A DNA stretch of 11,698 nt, from assembly GCA_031266295.1 (NCBI GenBank), contig JAISBH010000266.1, positions 1 to 11,698 of the forward strand. Reading direction: 5' to 3'. The notes under the pieces are model-generated. The model was not told where the DNA came from and made no database searches. It saw nothing but the letters and a program-made list of their open reading frames with translations. Source of the DNA: Oscillospiraceae bacterium (lineage in GTDB: Bacteria; Bacillota; Clostridia; Christensenellales; Aristaeellaceae). The translations under genes were made by a program, and so were the position numbers. Numbering within the stretch: position 1 is the stretch's first letter; every line of letters begins with the position of its first letter. This document shows positions 1 to 6,001 of this stretch, one piece after another.

Positions 1-1
1 G

Positions 2-199
2 ACACCGAGTCCGACACCGACGGCGAGTCCGACACCGACGGCGAGTCCGACACCGACGCCGAGTCCGACACCGAGTCCGACACCGACGGCGAGTCCGACA
101 CCGACGGCGAGTCCGACACCAACGCCGAGTCCGACACCGACGCCGAGTTCGACACCAACACTGACGCCGAGTCCGACACCGAGTCCAACGCCGACGCCG
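2..199 (+). repeat. 18-nt tandem repeat encoding TPTASP/TPTPSP hexapeptides
   Basis: Most units are 18 nt, of the form ACACCGACGGCGAGTCCG, with interspersed 12-nt and 24-nt variants (for example the 12-nt unit at 68-79). The array is inside the coding frame and encodes TPTASP or TPTPSP. It starts before the window, and the units become less regular toward 150-199. Confidence 0.85.
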
Positions 200-841
200 C
201 AAGTGCAATCTATTGTGACCAGCATCGGTCAAACTACGAACGTGAGTACCCAGGGGTCGGTGCCCGTCGATATTCAGCAACAGGTTGCGTCGACGGCGGC
301 TCCAACAGCGGTTCCGACAGCCGTACCAACGGCGATTCCAACGTCCGTGCCGACAGCGGTTCCGACAGTCGTGCCAACGGCGGTTCCAACAATCGTGCCG
401 ACAGTGATTCCAACGTCCGTGCCAACAGCGGTTCCAACAATCGTGCCAACAGCGGTTCCAACAATCGTGCCAACGGCAGTTCCAACGTCCGTGCCAACGG
501 CGGTTCCAACAGCCGTGCCAACGGCGGTTCCAACAGCCGTACCAACGGTGATTCCAACGTCCGTACCGACGGCGGTTCCGACGGCGATTCCAACGTCCGT
601 GCCGACAGCGGTTCCAACAGCTGAGCCGACGATCGCTCCGACGTCAACGCTGGAGCCGACAGCCGTAGCCGAGCCGTCGCCGACTGCCGAAGAATCACCC
701 ACCGCCGAACCCGTTCCCACCGAATCTGCGGTGAAGGTGGAGACCACCGCAAACTCGCTGACTGTAGTGTGGGTCGTGCTGGCCGCGCTGGTTGCCGTTG
801 GTTTGGTGTGGCTGATCAGCAGACGGGGTAAGAGATCGTAA
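2..841 (+). CDS. Thr/Pro-repeat surface protein, C-terminally membrane anchored (5' end outside window)
   Basis: The frame is open from the first complete codon at position 2, so the N-terminal part lies outside the window; 279 residues are visible. The visible part starts with a TPTASP-type hexapeptide stretch, then a short non-repeat spacer (QVQSIVTSIGQTTNVSTQGS and on), then 26 tetrapeptides of the form [VI]PT[AVIS], then a Glu/Pro/Ser-rich segment. It ends with one hydrophobic helix (SLTVVWVVLAALVAVGLVW) and a basic tail RRGKRS. This is a stalk plus membrane anchor; no LPXTG sortase signal precedes the helix. By analogy with Pro/Thr-rich stalks of other Gram-positive surface proteins, the repeat probably spans the cell wall and displays an N-terminal domain that cannot be seen here. 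GTG at 203 is an internal codon, not a credible start. The specific function is unknown. Confidence 0.8.
   Translation, partial: TPSPTPTASPTPTASPTPTPSPTPSPTPTASPTPTASPTPTPSPTPTPSSTPTLTPSPTPSPTPTPQVQSIVTSIGQTTNVSTQGSVPVDIQQQVASTAAPTAVPTAVPTAIPTSVPTAVPTVVPTAVPTIVPTVIPTSVPTAVPTIVPTAVPTIVPTAVPTSVPTAVPTAVPTAVPTAVPTVIPTSVPTAVPTAIPTSVPTAVPTAEPTIAPTSTLEPTAVAEPSPTAEESPTAEPVPTESAVKVETTANSLTVVWVVLAALVAVGLVWLISRRGKRS
311..622 (+). repeat. 26 tandem 12-nt units encoding [VI]PTx, organised as 24-nt dimers
   Basis: Twenty-six contiguous 12-nt codon blocks encode Val/Ile-Pro-Thr-X. The first codon alternates between GTT/ATT and GTG/GTA from unit to unit through unit 23, giving a 24-nt higher-order period; the alternation slips once at units 23-24 (about 575-598). 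This indicates expansion in dimers rather than single units. Long open frames on the minus strand here are a by-product of the repeat. Confidence 0.85.
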
Positions 842-906
842 CACTGCGGCTTATTCCGATTCCGTTACTCATCTGGCCCCATCTGGTTTTTGTCCTGTAT
901 GAACCC

Positions 907-940
907 AAGAAAGACTGCGGCTCGCCGCAGCCTTTCTTTT
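907..940 (+). terminator. Rho-independent terminator after the stalk-protein gene
   Basis: The outer stem AAGAAAG (907-913) pairs with CTTTCTT (932-938). After an A/C mismatch, the inner stem CTGCGG (915-920) pairs with CCGCAG (925-930) around a CTCG loop. The descending arm ends in CTTTCTTTT, giving a T-rich tail. It lies 66 nt after the TAA stop at 839-841 and well before the next gene. The A-rich left arm would also allow use from the other strand, but no minus-strand gene reads into it. Confidence 0.75.
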
Positions 941-1072
941 CGTTGGATCAAACAGCGCGTTCGATTCGTCAGATTATAGGGAGATGATTCATCCGAATGA
1001 TTGTCAATTATCGTGCGTAGTAATGTGTGAGACAAGTGTTGCACAAAACAAAGGCCTGAACGGAGGCTTGCT

Positions 1073-2200
1073 ATGAAAACGCTGATATTCTCGACCAGCA
1101 CCGGTCAAGGCCATAACGGCGCGTCCGAAGCGGTCAAGGACGCACTCGAATCCCTCGGAGTCGCCGCGCAGATAGAGGATGTGCTTAACGCGGGCAAGCA
1201 GAAATCCCAGGCCGTCTCACATACATACGACATGCTTGTGCGCAAGGCGCCGAATCTCTTCGGTGCGCTGTACAGCTTGGCGGAACGTATCAGTTCCAGC
1301 AAACGGCACTCGCCGATCTACTACGCCAACGCGCTGTACGCGCGGTCGGTGTATGAGCGGGTCAATGCGCACCGCCCCGATGCGATTGTTTGTCCGCACA
1401 TGTTCAGCGCGCACGCTGTCACCTTCATCCGATCCAAACACGGATTGGATATTCCGCTTGTCGGCGTCATAACGGATTACTGCTGCAGCCCGTTCTGGGA
1501 GGAATGCGGACTCGACGCTTATATTGTCGCTAACGAAGCGGTCGCCGATGAATGCGCGTCCAAAGGTATGGATCGCGCGAGGCTGTTCCCGCTGGGCATA
1601 CCGGTAAGCGAGCGGTTCCGCTCGAAACAATCGAAGGCGGCCGCCCGTGAGGCATTGGGGATTAAAAGGGAGAGGGTGCTTGTAGTGATGGGCGGGAGCA
1701 TGGGTTTCGGCAGCATCCCCGAGACGGCGGCTCTGATATCCAGGCGCGTGCCCGATGCGCAGGTCGTTGCGGTCTGCGGCAGCAACGCGGACGCGCTGGA
1801 TCAGGTTAGCGCGATTAACGGCATTATCGCGACGTCCTTTACAGACCGTGTCGAAACGCTGATGGACGCGGCCGACGTGCTGCTGACCAAGCCGGGCGGA
1901 CTGACGACTACGGAGGCGATGGTTAAGCGTGTGCCGCTGGTAGTCACCTCGCCCATACCTGGCGGGGAGCAGCGCAACGCGGAGTTCATCGCGCGCATGG
2001 GCATGGGTCTGCTGGCGAACACCGCGCTGGAAGCGGCGGACGCCGCGCAGACGCTACTGTCGGATATATCGGCCAGGGAACATATGCTGGATGCGCAGTC
2101 GCGCCATGTCAGCCAGACAGCCGCCAGGGACGCGGCGTTGCTGATACGAGACATGATTGAGCGGAAGGAGGCGGATACCGCGTGCGGACGTGCGTCATAA
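1073..2200 (+). CDS. MGDG synthase/processive diacylglycerol glucosyltransferase-type glycosyltransferase (GT28, MurG-like fold)
   Basis: The protein has 375 residues. The N-terminal nucleotide-sugar family signature TGQGHN (residues 10-15) and the region ending HRPDAIVCPHMFSAHA (100-115) match the MGDG-synthase-type acceptor domain. The C-terminal GT28 domain carries GGSMGFGS (207-214), KPGGLTTTEA (273-282) and PGGEQRNAEF (296-305), the usual sugar-nucleotide binding loop. Relatives transfer glucose or galactose from a UDP-sugar to diacylglycerol at the inner face of the membrane; the exact donor and acceptor cannot be read here. Length fits the family. The start is set by GGAGG at 1062-1066, 6 nt before ATG. 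It is the first gene of an operon: the next gene overlaps its end and is a PlsY-like acyltransferase, which strengthens a role in membrane lipid synthesis. Confidence 0.85.
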   Translation: MKTLIFSTSTGQGHNGASEAVKDALESLGVAAQIEDVLNAGKQKSQAVSHTYDMLVRKAPNLFGALYSLAERISSSKRHSPIYYANALYARSVYERVNAHRPDAIVCPHMFSAHAVTFIRSKHGLDIPLVGVITDYCCSPFWEECGLDAYIVANEAVADECASKGMDRARLFPLGIPVSERFRSKQSKAAAREALGIKRERVLVVMGGSMGFGSIPETAALISRRVPDAQVVAVCGSNADALDQVSAINGIIATSFTDRVETLMDAADVLLTKPGGLTTTEAMVKRVPLVVTSPIPGGEQRNAEFIARMGMGLLANTALEAADAAQTLLSDISAREHMLDAQSRHVSQTAARDAALLIRDMIERKEADTACGRAS

Positions 2201-2832
2201 TGACACTCGCCGGGCTGGCGTCGGGATCGATTATGTATTCATACTTTCTGCCCAAGTGGCTGTACCATGTGGACGTGCGCACAGCGGGTGAGGATCGCAA
2301 CCCTGGCGGTACGAACGCGATTGCGGCTGCCGGCAAGGGCATAGGGCTGCTGTGCATGTTCCTGGATGTGTTCAAAGCGTTCGCGCCGGTGTTCGCGTCG
2401 GTGACGTGGCTGGGCGTCGAAGGGGTGTTCCTTGCGCCCGTGATGGCCGCGCCCGTGCTGGGGCACGCGTTCTCGCCGCTGCTGTGCTTCAAGGGCGGCA
2501 AGGCGGTGTCGGTCTCGTTCGGGTCGCTGCTGGGTGCGGTGGTGGTCAGCAGCGCGCTGGGTATTTTAGTTATATCAATGCTAATAGTGAAGTTCATTAT
2601 CGTCATAGACCCCGACTCGGCGAAGGTGGTCGCGGCGTTCATAGCGTCGGCGATGATGGTTTGGGTGTTCGATCCCGAACCGGGCACGCGGATCGCGATG
2701 ACTGTCATCAGCGCGGTTGTCTGCGTCAAACACTTTATGAACCCGAATGATGAAGACATAGGGATATCGATCGGGCCTTTATGCCTGCGGTACGAGGATC
2801 ACCATATTAAGCTAGGGAAAAAATCAAGCTGA
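2182..2832 (+). CDS. PlsY-family glycerol-3-phosphate acyltransferase-like membrane protein
   Basis: The protein has 216 residues and several hydrophobic segments (about 1-23, 52-76, 80-98, 112-142, 147-163, 170-183). Three PlsY-type motifs occur in order: DRNPGGTN (38-45), LDVFK (61-65), and VLGHAFSPLLCFKGGK (92-107). PlsY transfers acyl from acyl-phosphate to glycerol-3-phosphate to make lysophosphatidic acid. Compared with canonical GSGNxGATN and GGKG, motif 1 has Asp-Arg in place of Ser-Gly and motif 3 ends GGKA, so this may be a paralogue with a shifted substrate rather than the main PlsY. GTG at 2182 has AAGGAGG (2165-2171) 10 nt upstream and overlaps the previous gene by 19 nt. An in-frame ATG at 2200 overlaps its stop as TAATG and would remove six residues. 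Either start implies translational coupling. Confidence 0.8.
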   Translation: MRTCVIMTLAGLASGSIMYSYFLPKWLYHVDVRTAGEDRNPGGTNAIAAAGKGIGLLCMFLDVFKAFAPVFASVTWLGVEGVFLAPVMAAPVLGHAFSPLLCFKGGKAVSVSFGSLLGAVVVSSALGILVISMLIVKFIIVIDPDSAKVVAAFIASAMMVWVFDPEPGTRIAMTVISAVVCVKHFMNPNDEDIGISIGPLCLRYEDHHIKLGKKSS

Positions 2833-2846
2833 GCATCGGAGGTATT

Positions 2847-3758
2847 ATGATTCATCTAAAACGGACAAGCGTCGCCATAGCGGCCATACTTGTGTTATTT
2901 ATTGGAATAGGAACGGTTGGAGCGGCCGCGCCTTCGGAATCCATAATGCCGGTGACGGACATGACGACAGGCGAACCGTGCGCGATAGCCGACATATTCC
3001 CCGACCCGGAAGCTGCGATATCGGCCATGGAATCCATTGTCGTTATCGATATGGAAGAAAACGGCAACGCTTACATGGAGAACCGCGACGTGACGCCGCT
3101 GCCGCTCGATCGCTGGGAGGCTGACGCGTACGGTATAACGGTGCGTTACCCCGCCGATCGACTCTCGACATTCTCCGGCAGGCCAGGCGCGTATCAATTC
3201 TTCTGGTATGAATTAGATGGATTGTATGATCCGGCGTTTGTCGACGGTGTGAAAACCAGGGCGCGGGAATCGCTGCCGATTGATGAAAGCGAACCGAGCG
3301 ACATGGCAGAATCCACGTTGGTTTCGCTGCCCGGAATCCCTGTCTCGCTGGGTGACGATCTATTCCGGATCGCCATGCTGTACGGCGGCGGCAAGGAATC
3401 GGACTTTACGGCGGACAAGCAGGTTTACAGGCTGGAGGACGCGCGGTTCAGGGGCGTGACTGTGCTGACCAGCCGGGACGATCCTGTCGGGATGGGGTTG
3501 ATTACGGAGATACGCGCGTCGCGTTTGGATTATAATGGGTTGTATGCGGGCGTGTCGGATCAACAGGCGGTTATCGATATAATGGGCGAACCGTCCGCGC
3601 GCGAGTTGGTCGACGAGGACGCTTCATATTATGCCCTGCTGCCGGAGGGGGAGATACTCTGGTACGATGTAGGCGGCGCGCGGCTGGGGATGCTCGTTGG
3701 CGAGGAGGGGCTGTTGTTGGTGGTTGTGCTGCAAGACGGCGCATCCGCGCCTTCGTGA
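2847..3758 (+). CDS. Secreted protein of unknown function
   Basis: The protein has 303 residues and is not recognised. It begins with a signal peptide: K5 R6, hydrophobic core about 8-24, and a likely signal peptidase I site after VGA (24-26). There is no lipobox cysteine. The mature part is acidic and mixed alpha/beta in appearance, with no recognised catalytic motif and no further membrane segment except a hydrophobic run near the C-terminus (LLLVVVL). GGAGG at 2838-2842 lies 4 nt before ATG, and the gene starts 14 nt after the PlsY-like gene, so the two are probably co-transcribed. The last residues (ASAPS) and the TGA stop fall inside a GC-rich intergenic repeat that recurs just downstream, so the original C-terminus may have been altered by that element. 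Confidence 0.7.
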   Translation: MIHLKRTSVAIAAILVLFIGIGTVGAAAPSESIMPVTDMTTGEPCAIADIFPDPEAAISAMESIVVIDMEENGNAYMENRDVTPLPLDRWEADAYGITVRYPADRLSTFSGRPGAYQFFWYELDGLYDPAFVDGVKTRARESLPIDESEPSDMAESTLVSLPGIPVSLGDDLFRIAMLYGGGKESDFTADKQVYRLEDARFRGVTVLTSRDDPVGMGLITEIRASRLDYNGLYAGVSDQQAVIDIMGEPSARELVDEDASYYALLPEGEILWYDVGGARLGMLVGEEGLLLVVVLQDGASAPS

Positions 3759-3807
3759 AGTGCGCTGCGCGCGGCGTATCCGCGCCTTCGGGAGGTGCGC
3801 TGCGCGC
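3743..3807. repeat. Two 30-bp direct repeats, 35 bp apart, overlapping the end of the secreted-protein gene
   Basis: Copy 1 (3743-3772) and copy 2 (3778-3807) both begin ATCCGCGCCTTCG and end GTGCGCTGCGCGC, differing at two of 30 positions. The first difference (T versus G at 3756) creates the TGA stop of the upstream gene in copy 1; copy 2 reads GGG at the same place. Confidence 0.8.
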
Positions 3808-3900
3808 CCTCGCTACGCTCAATTGCGATCCCCCTCCCGACCTCCCCCCCGGAGAACCCCCTCTGTCGCTGCGGCGACATCTCCCCCTAGGGGGGCGATG
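3808..3900. repeat. C/G-rich intergenic element with palindromes
   Basis: Runs of C are followed by an inverted repeat TGTCGC (3864-3869)/GCGACA (3874-3879) around a TGCG loop. GGAGA (3851-3855) can pair with TCTCC (3880-3884) outside it. The palindrome CCCCCTAGGGGG lies at 3883-3894. The open frames across it are low-complexity Arg/Pro/Ala/Ser sequences in several frames at once and look non-coding. From general knowledge it resembles GC-rich interspersed intergenic repeats of clostridial genomes; copy number cannot be judged from one window. Confidence 0.5.
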
Positions 3901-4005
3901 AGGGTTGTCGGTTACGATGTGGTTTGCAAGCAACGGGGGACGAGTTTCGTTCCGAGGTAGACTATCCAGGTACAGCCGGATATCCGAAGCCGGTAGAATG
4001 TGTAT

Positions 4006-4137
4006 CACGATGGTCCAGGCGAAGCCTGGTCAGGTTTCGAAAGGGCGGATAGCCCTTCGCAGGGTATCGGGACAGAGTCCCGTAAACCTCCGTGCACCCC
4101 CTTCGGGGGGACGGGGGGCGTTCCCCAACGCATCGTG
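4006..4137 (+). ncRNA. Candidate structured RNA domain, five hairpins closed by a 7-bp stem
   Basis: CACGATG (4006-4012) pairs exactly with CATCGTG (4131-4137). Inside are CCAGGC-GAA-GCCTGG (4015-4029), CGAAAGGGC/GCCCTTCG with one bulged A (4038-4059), CGGGAC-AGA-GTCCCG (4068-4082), CCCCC-TTCG-GGGGG (4097-4110) and CGTT-CCCC-AACG (4119-4130). AGGTTT (4032-4037) can pair with AAACCT (4084-4089), enclosing the second and third hairpins, and CCGT (4090-4093) with ACGG (4111-4114) extends the fourth. The cUUCGg loop is canonical only on the plus strand, favouring a plus transcript. I match it to no known riboswitch or RNA class. It could instead be a mobile intergenic repeat; expression is not shown by the sequence. 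Confidence 0.45.
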
Positions 4138-4190
4138 CAATTGTCAGCGGTGAAATCGAAGTCTTTACTCCTGCGCCCCGCCAATAAAAA

Positions 4191-4199
4191 TGCTATAAA
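4191..4199 (+). promoter_or_regulatory. Possible extended -10 promoter element
   Basis: TGCTATAAA fits the extended -10 pattern TGnTATAAT with one mismatch. No good -35 box lies 17 bp upstream. It would give a long leader containing the two hairpins at 4222-4267 before the acetyltransferase gene. Tentative. Confidence 0.3.
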
Positions 4200-4221
4200 G
4201 GAATAGTCATCTCACACCATA

Positions 4222-4267
4222 GTGGCGGGCGCCACAAACTTAAAGCGCATTCGGTTCGCAAACCGAA
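4222..4267 (+). other. Two small hairpins in the leader of the acetyltransferase gene
   Basis: GTGGC (4222-4226) pairs with GCCAC (4231-4235) around GGGC, and TTCGGTT (4250-4256) pairs with AACCGAA (4261-4267) around CGCA. No T-run follows either, so simple terminators are unlikely. Confidence 0.4.
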
Positions 4268-4316
4268 CAGCGTCCCGCCGCAGCGACTCGTACGGCAGGG
4301 GCATGAATAGCCGAAC

Positions 4317-4345
4317 TTGCAATCCAAGGGTTTCTGTGTTACCAT
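4317..4345 (+). promoter_or_regulatory. Possible sigma-A-like promoter for the acetyltransferase gene
   Basis: TTGCAA (4317-4322) and TACCAT (4340-4345) are 17 bp apart and each match four of six consensus bases. The transcript would start only about 15 nt before ATG, barely covering the ribosome-binding site, so this is weak. Confidence 0.25.
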
Positions 4346-4366
4346 GCCCGGCAAGGGAGGTGCGGT

Positions 4367-4897
4367 ATGAAGTATTTCAAGAAGATAGTCGGGGAAAAGG
4401 TGTATCTGTCGCCGATCAACGCCGAAGCCGACGCGGAAACCTATACTAAATGGGTAAATAGCAAAGAGACGACCCGCTATTTGCCGTTATATTCGAGAGT
4501 TTACACGCTCGCAAAGGAGCGCGAGACGTTAAACAGGATTTCCGAGGGGCATATGTATGCGATCGTCCGCATGAGCGATGACGCGCTGCTGGGCAATGTG
4601 GGTTTTCACGATATCGACAATCTCGCGCGTCATGCGGTTGTGGGTATCTTCATTGGCGAGTCTTCCGAATGGGGAAAGGGTTATGGAACCGAGGCCATGA
4701 AGCTGTTGGTTGATTTCGGCTTCAACACGCTGAACCTGCGCAACATTATGCTGACGCACGTGGCGGATAATGAACGCGCGCATAAATCCTATGTGAAAGC
4801 CGGGTTCAAGGAGTTCGGGCGAAGAACGGGATGCATATACCGCGACGGCAAATATCTCGATCAGGTATATATGGAAATTTTGAATCCCAGGGGATGA
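4367..4897 (+). CDS. GNAT-family N-acetyltransferase (RimJ/RimL-like)
   Basis: The protein has 176 residues, usual for the RimJ/RimL-like branch of GNAT enzymes, which transfer acetyl from acetyl-CoA to an amine (protein N-terminus, antibiotic or metabolite). The acetyl-CoA pyrophosphate loop is EWGKGYGTEA (101-110), preceded by the beta-4 strand AVVGIFIG (90-97). The C-terminal NERAHKSYVKAGF (135-147) is the characteristic N-x-x-A-x-x-x-Y-x-K-x-GF motif. AAGGGAGG (4353-4360) lies 6 nt before ATG, fixing the start. It stands alone on the plus strand between the intergenic repeat region and convergent minus-strand genes. The substrate cannot be predicted. Confidence 0.85.
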   Translation: MKYFKKIVGEKVYLSPINAEADAETYTKWVNSKETTRYLPLYSRVYTLAKERETLNRISEGHMYAIVRMSDDALLGNVGFHDIDNLARHAVVGIFIGESSEWGKGYGTEAMKLLVDFGFNTLNLRNIMLTHVADNERAHKSYVKAGFKEFGRRTGCIYRDGKYLDQVYMEILNPRG

Positions 4898-4908
4898 ATC
4901 CTAACAGC

Positions 4909-4933
4909 CTGCGGGGGAACTGCTCCCCCGCAG
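4909..4933. terminator. GC-rich hairpin between convergent genes, probably a bidirectional terminator
   Basis: CTGCGGGGGA (4909-4918) pairs with TCCCCCGCAG (4924-4933) around a 5-nt loop. It sits 11 nt after the acetyltransferase stop and 48 nt beyond the stop of the convergent minus-strand gene. Neither side has a T-run, so it is either a weak intrinsic terminator or a 3'-end stabilising hairpin. Confidence 0.45.
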
Positions 4934-4981
4934 CGTGGATTCAACGGACGATAACTAAACGACGACCATTCGGCCCGCGCC

Positions 4982-5920
4982 TCACAGCCAAATCGGATTC
5001 GTCCAGGCCCGCCGTCCTTGCGCGTCCTTGACGATTCCGCGGACATACTTCAGGCTGTCGGGTATCGTGAACTGGGTGTGAGTGCTTGTGACGGACGCAT
5101 TTTCGAGATCCCATGTGAGCGCGGACGGTTTGCGGGAGAACGCGAAGCCCGCCATCACGCATGGCGAGCACTCGATATACGCGACCCCATCCTCCACATA
5201 AAAGTTATATATCTCCGGCCCGCACGACGAGTAGAACGCCCCCACCTCAAGCGCGTCAATCACGGCGTCGACGTTCTTTTCAGCGTTGACGACGACCCAG
5301 CCGTTTCCATGCTGGATCATCGGGTGCCCGTCATCGACCGCGAGTCCGCTCCACCGCTTGTCCTGCCCCAGAATCTCATCCCAATATGAGGCGTTGGTGT
5401 CCTGATCATTTGCCATCGCAGAACCGCTGTTCCAAATCTCCATGCCGAAGTGGCCTTGCAGGCGATCGAATTCGCGTGCTGGTGTGCCGCTACACTCTGG
5501 ATGACATAGGAATGTGACGTTCCCCGCCTGGTGAATCTCATCCAGGCGAGGTTGAAGGGCGAATTGATCCTCTACGGGTCCACGGAACTCAAACCGCTGG
5601 TCGTGGACGAATTGGTTGCCGCGTTCGGCGGATCGCCCCAGCACGGCAATGTGGAAGGAATGGAATATTGGCCAGCTAGAATCGGGCATATCAAAGTCAC
5701 GCTCCATGCCGGGGATGACCAGCAGTCCAGTCTCCGGCGCGAAGTTTTCCGTGTTATAGACATTGTGATCGGTCAGCGCGACGACGTCGAAGCCCTTCGA
5801 GGCGTACAGCCGCAGTACCTCTTCTGGCGTGCCGTGACCGTCCGAGCGGGTGGTGTGGACGTGCAGCGCGGCCTTTAAGCGATTCGCGCCTGGAGTAAAC
5901 GCGGGTTGTGTGATTCTCAT
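4982..5920 (-). CDS. PHP-domain metal-dependent phosphoesterase-like protein, tandem copy A
   Basis: The protein has 312 residues from the ATG at 5918-5920, chosen because it aligns with the start of copy B. An upstream in-frame ATG at 5951-5953 lies inside a remnant of the neighbouring PLP-enzyme gene and would add 11 unrelated residues. Metal-ligand motifs of the PHP superfamily are present: HVHTTRSDG (20-28), TDHN (50-53), PGMER (70-74), CHPE (140-143), EIWN (162-165) and DDGH (197-200). PHP enzymes hydrolyse phosphoesters; the substrate here is unknown. I count about 23 differences from copy B in 312 residues, none at the presumed ligands; CHPEC replaces CHPEW. AAGGAG, inherited from the gene remnant, lies about 14 nt upstream of ATG. 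Probably translated from the same minus-strand transcript as copy B and the PLP enzyme. Confidence 0.85.
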   Translation of the reverse strand: MRITQPAFTPGANRLKAALHVHTTRSDGHGTPEEVLRLYASKGFDVVALTDHNVYNTENFAPETGLLVIPGMERDFDMPDSSWPIFHSFHIAVLGRSAERGNQFVHDQRFEFRGPVEDQFALQPRLDEIHQAGNVTFLCHPECSGTPAREFDRLQGHFGMEIWNSGSAMANDQDTNASYWDEILGQDKRWSGLAVDDGHPMIQHGNGWVVVNAEKNVDAVIDALEVGAFYSSCGPEIYNFYVEDGVAYIECSPCVMAGFAFSRKPSALTWDLENASVTSTHTQFTIPDSLKYVRGIVKDAQGRRAWTNPIWL

Positions 5921-5979
5921 ACCTGATCCAAACTCTCCTTCAAGTTCCGTCACAGTGTCTCTATGTTTTCCATTCCTAC
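5917..5979 (-). pseudogene. Remnant of the last 21 codons of the PLP-enzyme gene, carried by the tandem duplication
   Basis: The 63 nt align without gaps to the 3' end of the downstream-coordinate PLP-enzyme gene (6937-6999) with ten mismatches by my count. In its frame it reads VGMENIETL, a TGA stop where the intact gene has TGG (Trp), then RNLKESLDQV and the original TGA. A 19-nt block covering the AAGGAG ribosome-binding sequence (5923 to 5941 on the plus strand) is unchanged, consistent with it still serving the PHP start. Confidence 0.85.
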
Positions 5980-6001
5980 TAGGCTCTGTTCGGCCCGCGC
6001 C

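Larger units (their letters stand above)
3759..4366. other. 608-bp intergenic region without a credible gene
   Basis: The stretch holds the second copy of the 30-bp repeat, the C/G-rich palindromic element, a 10-bp palindrome CGGATATCCG (3977-3986), the multi-hairpin RNA candidate, two further small hairpins (4222-4235 and 4250-4267) and weak promoter-like sequence. Open frames on both strands are short, overlap each other in several frames, and have low-complexity composition; I call none of them genes. Confidence 0.7.

Noticed and set aside
2..622. CRISPR-like array
   Set aside because: The repeats are contiguous, have no unique spacers, and keep a reading frame with a sensible stalk-and-anchor protein.
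234..752. Long minus-strand open frames (172 and 157 codons) across the stalk repeat
   Set aside because: They are by-products of the 12-nt repeat, which keeps all frames free of stops; composition is purely repetitive (VGTA, LARLLEPP) with no ribosome-binding site.
720..841. Sortase (LPXTG) anchor in the stalk protein
   Set aside because: No LPXTG-like motif precedes the C-terminal helix; only the helix and basic tail are present.
1001..1026. Promoter for the lipid operon from TTGTCA (1001) and TAATGT (1021)
   Set aside because: The spacer is only 14 bp; no better pair was found, so no promoter is annotated there.
3571..4206. Several overlapping short frames in the gap after the secreted-protein gene
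   Set aside because: They lie over GC-rich repeats and hairpins, occur in many frames at once and have Arg/Pro/Ser-rich low-complexity products.
5921..5953. Upstream ATG at 5953 as start of PHP copy A
   Set aside because: The 11 added residues are encoded out of frame by the PLP-gene remnant and have no counterpart in copy B; the ATG at 5918-5920 aligns with copy B's start.
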